Shown piece after piece: positions 31,987 to 39,743 of a DNA stretch of 64,000 bases. The notes under the pieces were generated by a model that was given only the letters and a program-made list of their open reading frames with translations, made no database searches and was not told where the DNA came from. Origin of the DNA: JANNNF01 sp040385825 (lineage in GTDB: Bacteria > Pseudomonadota > Alphaproteobacteria > Rhodobacterales > Rhodobacteraceae); assembly GCA_040385825.1 (NCBI GenBank), contig JAZKGQ010000004.1, positions 51,903-115,902 on the forward strand, in the 5' to 3' direction. How positions within the stretch are numbered: the stretch's first letter is position 1; the number at the start of each line of letters is the position of its first letter. Made by a program: the position numbers and the translations under genes.

Positions 31987-32877
31987 CTAAAGCGGCGGCA
32001 GCAGGACGGCGGCGGCTGCCGCGCGGATGGCACGCGTCAGGGGGGCAAGGGCGGTGGCGGTCAGCCGGGTGAATTGCCAGTGCAGGGCCACATCGACCGG
32101 GGTTCCGGGGATCAGTTCCACCAAAGCGCCGCTGGTCAGATGGGGCGCGATCAGGGCGTGCGGGTTCAGCCCCCATCCGGTGCCGGTCAGGCAGGCCTCG
32201 ACAAAGGCATGCGACGAGGCCATCCGGTGCGACGGGAACCGCGCATGTGCCAGTTTGCCCCCGGCATGGCGGGCGACCCAGATGTCTTGCAGGCGGTCCT
32301 TGTCGGAAAAGGTCAGCGCCGGGGCGCGGGTCAGGGCGGCCTCAGACACGCCTTGCGGAAACCAGCGCGCCATGTAGGCGGGGCTGGCGGTGGCGTGATA
32401 GCGCAGGCGGCCCAGAGGCAGGGTATCGCAGCCTTGCAGCGGGCCGGGGTGGGCGGTGATGGCGGCCGACACCTCGCCGCGTTTCAGCCAGTCTTGCGAC
32501 ACGTCCTGATCATCGATCACCAGATCGAACAGAAACCCGTCGGTCGCGGCCAGCGCAGGCATGACCCAGGTGGCAAGGCTGTCGGCATTGACCGCAAGGC
32601 GCAGGGTGGCCGCCGGGCGGGCAAGGCCGGGCAGGTCGGCGGCAAGCTGGCGTTCCAGCAGCGTCACCTCGTCATGGTGGCGGATCAGGCGCAGGCCCGC
32701 CGGAGTGGCGGTGCAGGGCTGGCCCCGGATGATCAGCAGGGTGCCGGTCGCCTCCTCCAGCGCCTTGATGCGTTGGGAAATGGCCGAGGGCGTGACATGC
32801 AACTCCGCCGCCGCATGGTCGAACGACCCGCGGCGGTGGACGGCGGCAAGGGCGGACAGATGGGCAGGGTCTGGCAT
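31987..32877 (-). CDS. argP: LysR family regulator of the ArgP/LysG type
   Basis: ArgP-type regulators sense lysine or arginine and switch on the exporter gene argO or lysE. The 296-residue protein begins with a winged helix-turn-helix (HLSALAAVHRRGSFDHAAAELHVTPSAIS, quoted in part), with ISQRIKALEEATGTLL as recognition region, and continues with the LysR substrate domain. The divergent ACT protein and ArgO-type exporter genes match this role, and a perfect LysR dyad lies between them. Its weak family start MPDPAHL at 32877 is the only sensible one. Confidence 0.88.
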   Translation of the reverse strand: MPDPAHLSALAAVHRRGSFDHAAAELHVTPSAISQRIKALEEATGTLLIIRGQPCTATPAGLRLIRHHDEVTLLERQLAADLPGLARPAATLRLAVNADSLATWVMPALAATDGFLFDLVIDDQDVSQDWLKRGEVSAAITAHPGPLQGCDTLPLGRLRYHATASPAYMARWFPQGVSEAALTRAPALTFSDKDRLQDIWVARHAGGKLAHARFPSHRMASSHAFVEACLTGTGWGLNPHALIAPHLTSGALVELIPGTPVDVALHWQFTRLTATALAPLTRAIRAAAAAVLLPPL

Positions 32878-32886
32878 TAGCTGTGC

Positions 32887-32909
32887 TTAATCAAGTGGAG
32901 AAAGATTAA
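32887..32909. promoter_or_regulatory. LysR-type operator (T-N11-A dyad) between argP and the ACT/argO genes
   Basis: TTAATC (32887-32892) and GATTAA (32904-32909) are a perfect inverted repeat with an 11-base spacer, the classical LysR recognition geometry. It lies 10 bases upstream of the argP start and 55 bases before the ACT gene, so it can serve autoregulation and exporter induction. Confidence 0.65.
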
Positions 32910-32963
32910 CTGGATTGATGGCATCCGGCGCGGATAGGTCAAGGCCAAAGTCAGGAGAATGGC

Positions 32964-33350
32964 ATGGCGGCGATACGGGATCTGGCGATTTTGCTGCGGG
33001 AAATGCAGCCGGTGCTGCATGAGGCGCCCTATGGGTATGGGTTTGTCGCGCGGGGTGGGGCCGTGCCAGACATCGCGGTTTTCGCGCGGATCGCCGAGGA
33101 GGAAGGCACCACCCTGATCGCTCCGCAAGCGGTGCTGGTGGCGGCGGGCGTGGCGGCCCCCGAGGCTTGGGCGCGCATCAGCCTGACCGTGCAGTCAGAT
33201 CTGGCGGCGGTCGGGTTGACGGCGGCGCTTGCCAGCGCGCTGGCGGGCCGGGGCATCAGCGCGAATGTGGTGGCGGGGTTTCATCACGACCATATCTTCG
33301 TGCAATGGGACCGTCGGGCCGATGCGATGCAGGCTTTGCGCGATGTTTGA
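32964..33350 (+). CDS. ACT domain-containing protein
   Basis: This 128-residue protein consists of ACT-like ligand domains, which bind amino acids and regulate partner proteins. The segment PYGYGFVARGG, the strand ISLTVQSDLAAVGLTAALASAL and the ending GISANVVAGFHHDHIFVQW are typical of the short stand-alone ACT proteins of bacteria. AGGAG precedes ATG 32964. It overlaps argO by 8 bases and lies beyond the argP dyad. An amino-acid-sensing role that tunes export is likely but inferred. Confidence 0.82.
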   Translation: MAAIRDLAILLREMQPVLHEAPYGYGFVARGGAVPDIAVFARIAEEEGTTLIAPQAVLVAAGVAAPEAWARISLTVQSDLAAVGLTAALASALAGRGISANVVAGFHHDHIFVQWDRRADAMQALRDV

Positions 33351-33948
33351 GGCGGCGGTTTCGGGGTGGCTGGTGGCGATCAGCCTGATTGCGGCGATCG
33401 GGGCGCAGAACGCCTTTGTGCTGAGGCAGGGGCTGCGGCGGGAACATGTGCTGGCGGTGGTGCTGACCTGTGCCGTGTCGGATGCCATCTTGATTGCCGC
33501 CGGGGTCGCCGGGTTTGGCGCGGTGTCGGCGGCAGTGCCGTGGATCGGCGATGCGATGCGGTGGCTGGGGGTGGCGTTTCTCGCGGTCTACGGCGCCTTG
33601 CGGTTTCGCGCCGCATGGCGGGGTGGTGCGGCCTTGATGCCGGGGGGCGGAGGGGCGGTGCCGTTGCGCCGCGTGATCGGCACGGTGCTGGTGCTGACCT
33701 GGGCGAACCCGCATGTCTATCTGGATACGGTGGTGCTGATCGGGTCGATCTCGGCGCAGTATGCGCCGCATACCGCTGTGTTCGGCATGGCGGCGGCGGT
33801 GGGGTCGTTTTCCTTCTTTCTGGCGCTTGGCTATGGCGCGCGCCTGCTGGCGCCGGTGATGGCGAAACCCCGCGCCTGGGTGGTGCTGGAGGTGATTGTC
33901 GGTTGCACCATGTGGGCGATTGCGGCGGGGCTTGCCTTTGGCGGCTGA
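33343..33948 (+). CDS. argO: LysE/ArgO family amino-acid exporter
   Basis: This 201-residue inner-membrane protein exports basic amino acids. The family signature IGAQNAFVLRQGLRREHV follows the first helix, and LTWANPHVYLDTVVLIG is the second conserved block. Five or six helices are seen. The start at ATG 33343 lies within the last codons of the ACT gene. The link to an ArgP-type regulator with its operator supports arginine or lysine as the substrate. Confidence 0.92.
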   Translation: MFEAAVSGWLVAISLIAAIGAQNAFVLRQGLRREHVLAVVLTCAVSDAILIAAGVAGFGAVSAAVPWIGDAMRWLGVAFLAVYGALRFRAAWRGGAALMPGGGGAVPLRRVIGTVLVLTWANPHVYLDTVVLIGSISAQYAPHTAVFGMAAAVGSFSFFLALGYGARLLAPVMAKPRAWVVLEVIVGCTMWAIAAGLAFGG

Positions 33949-33966
33949 CCGGGGTTTGAAGGGCGG

Positions 33967-34860
33967 ATGACGGACGCCACCTTTACCCGGACCGACCGCC
34001 CTCTGGAGGGCGTGTTGTGGATGCTGACGACGGGGCTGTGCTTTGTCGGGGTCAATGCCGTGGTGCATCATCTGGGCACCGACCTGCCCACCGCGCAGTC
34101 GGCGTTCCTGCGCTTTGCCTTTGGGGTGCTGCTGCTGGCCCCGGCCCTGATGCGGTTGCGGGGCGGGATGCCTGCCGGGGCGATGCCGCTGATCCTGGGG
34201 CGGGGGGCGGTGCATACGGTGGCGGTGGTGTGCTGGTTCTATGCCATGGCCCGCCTGCCGGTGGCCGAGGTGACGGCGATCGGCTATCTGAACCCCATTC
34301 TGGTGATGCTGGGGGCCGGGTTGATCCTTGGCGAGGGGCTGTCGGCGCGGCGCATGGCCGTGGTGGGCGTGGCGCTGATCGGCGCGCTGATCGTGCTGCG
34401 GCCGGGGCTGCGGGATCTGTCGTCGGGGCATTTCGCGCAGATGGCCTCGGCCACCGCCTTTGCCGCGAGTTACCTTTATGCCAAGCGGCTGGCCCAGATG
34501 GCCCCCGCGGCGACGGTGGTGGCGATCCTGTCGGTGACGGTGACCCTGGGGTTGCTGCCCTTTGCCATCTGGGTCTGGGTGCCGGTGACGGTGGTGCAAC
34601 TGGCGTGGCTGGCGCTGGTCGCGGTGTTTGCCACGGGCGGGCACTATTGCATGACCCGCGCCTTTGCCGCAGCGCCAATGGCGGTGACGCAGCCGGTGAC
34701 GTTTCTGCAACTGATCTGGGCTACGGTGCTGGGGGCCGCGCTGTTTGGCGAAGGCGTCGATCTGTGGGTGTTGGCAGGGGGCGCTGTGATCATTGCGGCG
34801 ATCAGCCTGAACACGCTGTTTGAAGCCCGCAACCCCGCCCCGCCGCAGCCTGAACCATAA
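33967..34860 (+). CDS. DMT superfamily transporter (two EamA domains)
   Basis: This 297-residue protein has about ten membrane helices in two EamA repeats. The first repeat ends with LNPILVMLGAGLILGEGLS, and the second with the parallel PVTFLQLIWATVLGAALFGEG; this internal symmetry is typical of drug/metabolite transporters. Members export amino acids or other metabolites. The substrate is unknown here. The gene starts 18 bases after argO and may belong to the same unit. Confidence 0.9.
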   Translation: MTDATFTRTDRPLEGVLWMLTTGLCFVGVNAVVHHLGTDLPTAQSAFLRFAFGVLLLAPALMRLRGGMPAGAMPLILGRGAVHTVAVVCWFYAMARLPVAEVTAIGYLNPILVMLGAGLILGEGLSARRMAVVGVALIGALIVLRPGLRDLSSGHFAQMASATAFAASYLYAKRLAQMAPAATVVAILSVTVTLGLLPFAIWVWVPVTVVQLAWLALVAVFATGGHYCMTRAFAAAPMAVTQPVTFLQLIWATVLGAALFGEGVDLWVLAGGAVIIAAISLNTLFEARNPAPPQPEP

Positions 34861-34958
34861 GCCGTTGCAAGATGCCCGTCCGACCGCGCGCTGCGGTGAC
34901 GCGGCGCTAAGGGTGATTGCCTAGGGTCGCGCATCACGGCGATCCTGCGGAGGTATCC

Positions 34959-36998
34959 ATGCCCGACACCACGACAATCCTGTCGCTGCCCCTGATCCTG
35001 CCAGCGCAGGCGCAAAAGCACGTCACCCATAACGAGGCGCTGACCGCGCTGGACGTGATCGTCCAGCTTGCGGTGATCAACCGCGATCAGACCACGCCGC
35101 CCGCCCTGCCGGTGGTCGGCGACCGGCATATCGTGCCGGGGGGCGCGATTGCCGCCTGGGCGGGGCAGGCGGGCAAGGTTGCGGTCTATACCGCGACGGG
35201 CTGGCAGTTCGTGACCGCCCTGCCGGGCTGGCTGGCCTTTGACCGGGCCGAGGGCAAGACCGTGGCCTTTGACGGTATCGACTGGGCCTTGCCCGCCGGG
35301 GCGGGCGGCATCGAGGAGACGCCGATGCTGGGCATCAACGCCACCGCCGATACCACCAACCGGCTGTCCGTCACCTCTCCCGCCGTGCTGCTGAACCATG
35401 CGGGGGCGGGGCATCAGGTCAAGGTCAACAAGGCGGCCGCGACAGATACCGCCAGCCTGCTGTTCCAGACCGGGTTTTCGGGCCGGGCGGAAATGGGCAC
35501 CATGGGGTCGGATGGCTTTGGCATCAAGGTCAGCGCCACGGGGGCCAGCTTTGCCACCGCTTTGACGGTGGCCCCGGCCAGCGGCATCGTCTCCTTGCCC
35601 GAAGGGGTGGCGGCGGCGGCGTTTTCCATCCGCGACGGGGCCGATGTCGACAAGCGTGCGCTGTTCGATGTGTCGGGTCTGCCCGCCGGCACCACCCGCA
35701 CCTTCGCGCTGCCCAACACGAATTCCGAACTGGCGGCGCTTGGCGGCACCCAGAGCTTCAACGGGGCCAAGACCTTTGCCGGGGCATTCACGGTATCGGG
35801 GCTGACGGCGACCTTCGGGTCGGGCACGGGCAATGCGGTCTACGGTCTTGGGTCCGGGGCCACCGGGGCCGCCAGCAGCAAGAGCATCAACATCGGCACC
35901 GGGGGCGTGGCGGGGTCGGCGACGACAGTGGTGATCGGGTCTGCCACGGCGGGGGCCACGGGGTCGCTGACCCTTCACAGCCCGGCGATCGATCTGGGGC
36001 CGCAGGTGGCGACGTTCGACATGGGGGGGGCTTCGGCGCGGGCGGCGCTGATCGGGGTCGGCGGGGCGACGGCGGATGCCACCAACCGGCTTGCAGTGAC
36101 AGCGCCTGCGGTGCTGTTCACCCACGCGGGGGCGGGGATCGACGCCACGCTGAACAAGGCGGCTGCGGGCGATACGGCGGCAGTCAGCTTCAAGACCGGG
36201 TTTTCGACCCGCGCGCAGTTCGGCCTGCTTGCGAGCGACGAACTGGCCCTGCGCGTCAGCCCGGACGGCAGCGCCTTTGTCACCGCCTTTGCCGCCGATG
36301 CGGCGTCGGGCCAGATGACGCTGGCGCAGCCCGCCATTCTGGCGGCTCAGGGCGCGGATCCGGCCAGCCCCGCCAACGGCGCGCTGTGGCATAATGGCGC
36401 GACGGGGCAGGTCAAGGCGCGGCTGGCCGGGGTCAGCCGCATTCTGGACGGCCAGCAGGACATTCCCTGCCTGACGCCGGTTGCGGGCGAGATGGTTCAC
36501 ACCACGACCGGCGCCGGAGGGGCGGCGACCGGCACGCTGGCGGGGGCGGTGGGGCGGATGGACCTTTTCCCCTTCATGGCGCGGGCCGAATTGCCGGTGG
36601 ACCGGCTGGTGGTGAACTGCACGACGGCGGTGGCGGCGGCGCTGGCCAAACTGGTGGTCTACACAGCCGATGCCAATGGCAGGCCCGATGCGCTGCTGCT
36701 GGAAACCGCCGATCTGGACATGTCGACCACCGGGGCCAAACTGGCAACCGTGGCGCTGACCTTCCGGCAGGGGCGCACCTACTGGCTTGGCCTGCGCCAT
36801 GCCGCCACGGCGGCGGCCTCGGTCTGGGCGGGTACGGCGACGCCCGACATCAACGGCGGCACGGCGGTTGTCACCACGGCGCGCAAGGTGCTGCGGCGCA
36901 CGCTGGCCTATGCCACCCCGGCCCCGGCAAGTTGGGGGTTCGTGTCCTCTGACATCAATGCAGCCCAAGCCCCCGCGATCTGGCTGCGCATGGCCTGA
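34959..36998 (+). CDS. DUF2793 domain protein with duplicated spike-like modules
   Basis: The protein has 679 residues. The N-terminal part (SLPLILPAQAQKHVTHNEAL, then VGDRHIVPGGAIAAWAGQAG) is the DUF2793 domain seen in alphaproteobacterial phage-like and gene-transfer-agent settings. Two similar modules of about 90 residues follow at roughly 128-218 and 365-455 (compare DTTNRLSVTSPAVLLNHAGAG with DATNRLAVTAPAVLFTHAGAG, each partly quoted). The C-terminal 150 residues resemble a beta-rich receptor-binding domain. No signal peptide is seen. It stands before the capsule-type genes rather than in a phage cluster. ATG 34959 has GCGGAGG ahead. Confidence 0.75.
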   Translation: MPDTTTILSLPLILPAQAQKHVTHNEALTALDVIVQLAVINRDQTTPPALPVVGDRHIVPGGAIAAWAGQAGKVAVYTATGWQFVTALPGWLAFDRAEGKTVAFDGIDWALPAGAGGIEETPMLGINATADTTNRLSVTSPAVLLNHAGAGHQVKVNKAAATDTASLLFQTGFSGRAEMGTMGSDGFGIKVSATGASFATALTVAPASGIVSLPEGVAAAAFSIRDGADVDKRALFDVSGLPAGTTRTFALPNTNSELAALGGTQSFNGAKTFAGAFTVSGLTATFGSGTGNAVYGLGSGATGAASSKSINIGTGGVAGSATTVVIGSATAGATGSLTLHSPAIDLGPQVATFDMGGASARAALIGVGGATADATNRLAVTAPAVLFTHAGAGIDATLNKAAAGDTAAVSFKTGFSTRAQFGLLASDELALRVSPDGSAFVTAFAADAASGQMTLAQPAILAAQGADPASPANGALWHNGATGQVKARLAGVSRILDGQQDIPCLTPVAGEMVHTTTGAGGAATGTLAGAVGRMDLFPFMARAELPVDRLVVNCTTAVAAALAKLVVYTADANGRPDALLLETADLDMSTTGAKLATVALTFRQGRTYWLGLRHAATAAASVWAGTATPDINGGTAVVTTARKVLRRTLAYATPAPASWGFVSSDINAAQAPAIWLRMA

Positions 36999-37031
36999 CG
37001 GGGGGACTGATTTCAGACCTGCTGGCAGAAA

Positions 37032-37063
37032 GGCTGCACCGCCGCGCGCGGTGCAGCCCTTTT
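37032..37063 (+). terminator. Intrinsic terminator after the DUF2793 gene
   Basis: GGCTGCACCGC (37032-37042) pairs with GCGGTGCAGCC (37048-37058) around CGCGC, followed by CTTTTG. It separates the DUF2793 gene from ugd, so the two are not one transcript by default. Confidence 0.8.
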
Positions 37064-37130
37064 GCATGGCGGTTTGACAGGCTTTGGCCCGGCTCCTAAG
37101 ACAGGGGCAGCACAGCGGGGATGAGGCGGC

Positions 37131-38435
37131 ATGAAGATTGCGATGATCGGGACGGGCTATGTGGGCTTGGTGTCCGGGGTGTGTTTTTCCGACTTTGGCC
37201 ACCACGTCACCTGCGTTGATCTGGACCCGGCCAAGATCGCCCGCCTGCAAGCCGGCGAAGTGCCGATCTATGAGCCGGGGCTGGAGGCGCTGATGGCCAA
37301 GAACGTGGCTGCCGGGCGGCTGACCTTCACCACCGATCTGCCCGCCGCCGTGGCGGGGGCCGAGGCGGTGTTCATCGCGGTCGGCACGCCCACCCGCCGG
37401 GGCGATGGCCATGCCGATCTGACCTATGTGATGGCGGCTGCGGGTGATATCGGCCGGGCGCTGACCGGCTATGCGGTGATCGTGACCAAATCCACCGTCC
37501 CGGTCGGCACCAACCGCAAGGTGGCCGAGGCGGTGGCAGAGGCCAACCCCGACGCGGCCTTCGATGTGGCGTCCAACCCCGAATTCCTGCGCGAAGGGGC
37601 CGCGATCGACGATTTCATGCACCCCGACCGGGTGGTGGTGGGGGTCGAATCCGACCGCGCCAAGAAGGTGATGGCCGAACTCTACCGCCCGCTGTTCCTG
37701 CGCGAATTTCCGGTGGTCTACACCGGGCTGGAAAGCGCCGAGATGATCAAATACGCGGCCAACGCCTTTCTGGCGACCAAGATCACCTTCATCAACGAAA
37801 TCGCGGCGCTGTGCGAACGGGTGGGGGCCGACATCAAGGCGGTGTCCAAGGGCATCGGCATGGACGGGCGCATCGGGAACAAGTTTCTGCACGCAGGCCC
37901 CGGCTATGGCGGGTCATGTTTCCCCAAGGATACCAAGGCCTTGGCGCGCATCGGGCAGGATCATGCCGTGCCGATGCAGATTGTGGAAACCGTCATCAAG
38001 GTGAATGACGAGATCAAGCGCCGGATGATCGACAAGATCGTCGATCTGTGTGACGGCAGCCTTTTGGACAAGACAGTCGCCATTCTGGGCGTGACGTTCA
38101 AGCCCAACACCGACGACATGCGCGATGCCCCCAGCCTGACCATCGTGCCCGCCCTTGTGGGGGCGGGTGTCAAGGTCAAGGTGGTCGATCCGCAGGGGCG
38201 GCACGAAGGCGAGGCGTTGTTGCCGGGCGTGAAATGGGTGGACAGCCCCTACCGCGCCGCCAAGGATGCCGATGTGCTGGTGATCCTGACCGAATGGAAC
38301 GAGTTCCGGGCGCTCGATCTGGCCAAGCTGGCGCGCAAGATGGCGAAACCCCGGATGGCCGATCTGCGCAACATCTATGACCGGGCCGAGGTGCTGGAGG
38401 CCGGATTTACCCATTATCAGGGCGTCGGGCGCTAA
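37131..38435 (+). CDS. ugd: UDP-glucose 6-dehydrogenase
   Basis: This enzyme oxidises UDP-glucose to UDP-glucuronate with two NAD, supplying uronic acid for surface polysaccharides. The 434-residue protein starts with the NAD motif MIGTGYVGLVSGVCFSD and continues with FIAVGTPTRRGDGHADLTYV. It carries the catalytic cysteine in GPGYGGSCFPKDTKAL, with FLATKITFINEIAALCERVG ahead of it. Family length and start are normal. It ends 4 bases inside the stop region of the convergent glycosyltransferase gene and fits the capsule context with galE. Confidence 0.95.
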   Translation: MKIAMIGTGYVGLVSGVCFSDFGHHVTCVDLDPAKIARLQAGEVPIYEPGLEALMAKNVAAGRLTFTTDLPAAVAGAEAVFIAVGTPTRRGDGHADLTYVMAAAGDIGRALTGYAVIVTKSTVPVGTNRKVAEAVAEANPDAAFDVASNPEFLREGAAIDDFMHPDRVVVGVESDRAKKVMAELYRPLFLREFPVVYTGLESAEMIKYAANAFLATKITFINEIAALCERVGADIKAVSKGIGMDGRIGNKFLHAGPGYGGSCFPKDTKALARIGQDHAVPMQIVETVIKVNDEIKRRMIDKIVDLCDGSLLDKTVAILGVTFKPNTDDMRDAPSLTIVPALVGAGVKVKVVDPQGRHEGEALLPGVKWVDSPYRAAKDADVLVILTEWNEFRALDLAKLARKMAKPRMADLRNIYDRAEVLEAGFTHYQGVGR

Positions 38436-39538
38436 ACCCGGCCCAGAAACGCTGCGGCCATGAAGGCGGCGGTGCCCGCCTTTGACGCCCGCATGATGCC
38501 CAGCTTGCGCAGGGCGGCGACGCGGGCGGGGCCGCTGCCGGGGCTGGCGCGAAATTCCTCCAGCGTGGCGCGGGCCTCGGGGGTCAGCAGATGCGACACC
38601 TGCCACAAGGCCCCGGCCTGGGCCTCGATCATGCGGGCGAATTCGCGGCGCAGCGCCATGGAAATCCGCTTGGCATTGCCGCCCATGCCGTTCAGCCCGC
38701 CCAGGGCATTGCGGCCATGCTGGCGGTACAGCGCCATCGGCGAGCGGTCCAGCAGCAGGGTGCCGCCCGCGCCTGCGACCAGTTGATAGATCCACCAGTC
38801 ATGAAAGGCGATTTCATCCTGTTGCCCGGCGCGGCGGATCAGGGCAAGGGCGGCGGCGTCCAGGACCGTTGTGTGGCCGCCGAACAGGTTCTGCACCAGC
38901 GCATTGGCAAAGCTGGGCTGCGAGGCGGCCGCGCGGGAAAACCGCAAGGGCGCCAGCCGGTCATCCACCAGCATGCTTTCGGCGGCATAAAGCATGGGAT
39001 GATCGGGGTCGGAGCCATCTGACGGGGGGCGCGCGCGGCGCGCCATCCGGCGCAGGGCGCGGGCCAGTTTGCCCTCCAGCCAGACATCGTCCTGATCGGC
39101 AAGCGCCACGATGCCGGGCGGCAGATCCGGGTGGCACAGCAGCGACAGGAAGTTGCGCGCCGATGACCCCCGGCAGGGGCCTTGCACCACCGTCACCCGG
39201 TGCGAGGCGGCAAAGTTCCGCAGGATCGACAGGGTCGCATCGGTCGACCCGTCATCCGACACCCAAAGCCGCCAGTTGCGGTGGGTCTGGGCGGCGATGC
39301 TGGCCAGTTGCGCGGGCAGATAGGTGGCCCCGTTGCGGGTGGCCATCACGATTGTCACCAAAGGCGCGGCCGCGCGCATCCGCGGCCCGCCGTCCGGCGG
39401 CAGGCCATCGGCGGGCACAGGATCAGTGACCACAGGATCGGCGGGCATCAGATCGGGCGGCACCAGATCGGGCGGCACCAGATCAGGGGGGGGGGCATAG
39501 GCAACCATCAGCAGCGTTCCGATCTTTCGCAGCGCCAT
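38432..39538 (-). CDS. Glycosyltransferase family 2
   Basis: This protein of up to 368 residues has a GT-A domain starting at PLVTIVMATRNGATYLPAQL, with SDDGSTDATL as nucleotide-binding acid and ADQDDVW as the DxD-type metal motif. It would add a sugar to a growing surface glycan. The N-terminal lead contains a proline-rich repeat (PPDLVPPDLMPADP) produced by a 15-base tandem repeat and a 10-base C tract in the coding strand. The start is uncertain: ATG 39538 reads through the tract, while a start at MRAAAPLVT would avoid it. The gene is convergent with ugd. Confidence 0.82.
   Translation of the reverse strand: MALRKIGTLLMVAYAPPPDLVPPDLVPPDLMPADPVVTDPVPADGLPPDGGPRMRAAAPLVTIVMATRNGATYLPAQLASIAAQTHRNWRLWVSDDGSTDATLSILRNFAASHRVTVVQGPCRGSSARNFLSLLCHPDLPPGIVALADQDDVWLEGKLARALRRMARRARPPSDGSDPDHPMLYAAESMLVDDRLAPLRFSRAAASQPSFANALVQNLFGGHTTVLDAAALALIRRAGQQDEIAFHDWWIYQLVAGAGGTLLLDRSPMALYRQHGRNALGGLNGMGGNAKRISMALRREFARMIEAQAGALWQVSHLLTPEARATLEEFRASPGSGPARVAALRKLGIMRASKAGTAAFMAAAFLGRV
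39447..39495. repeat. 15-base tandem repeat and 10-base homopolymer in the glycosyltransferase 5' region
   Basis: Three near-identical 15-base units run at 39447-39461, 39462-39476 and 39477-39491 (ACCAGATCGGGCGGC type). The last runs into ten consecutive G on the plus strand (39486-39495). Unit changes keep the frame, while changes in the homopolymer would shift it. Confidence 0.85.
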
Positions 39539-39743
39539 GATTGGCGCATCCGGCCCTGCCACGCAATGGGTGGCGCACAAGGCCAGCCACGCAACGCCAG
39601 CCGCGTTCCGCGCCAGGGCCGTCCGGTGGCATTTGACGGATATGCCCCAGTTTCGCCGCGCCCCCACCACGCCGCGTTGCGGTGGCTGCGGCAGGGTCAA
39701 CCTCGGGTGTGATGGTCTGGTTCGGGCGCCGGGGGGTGCTGGC

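Noticed and set aside
34959..36998. A prophage or GTA structural cluster around the DUF2793 gene
   Set aside because: No capsid, portal, terminase or tail genes are next to it; the neighbours are transporter and polysaccharide genes.
34644..37892. A leftward open frame of more than 1000 codons opposite the DUF2793 and ugd genes
   Set aside because: Same composition artefact; the rightward genes have motifs, ribosome sites and a terminator.
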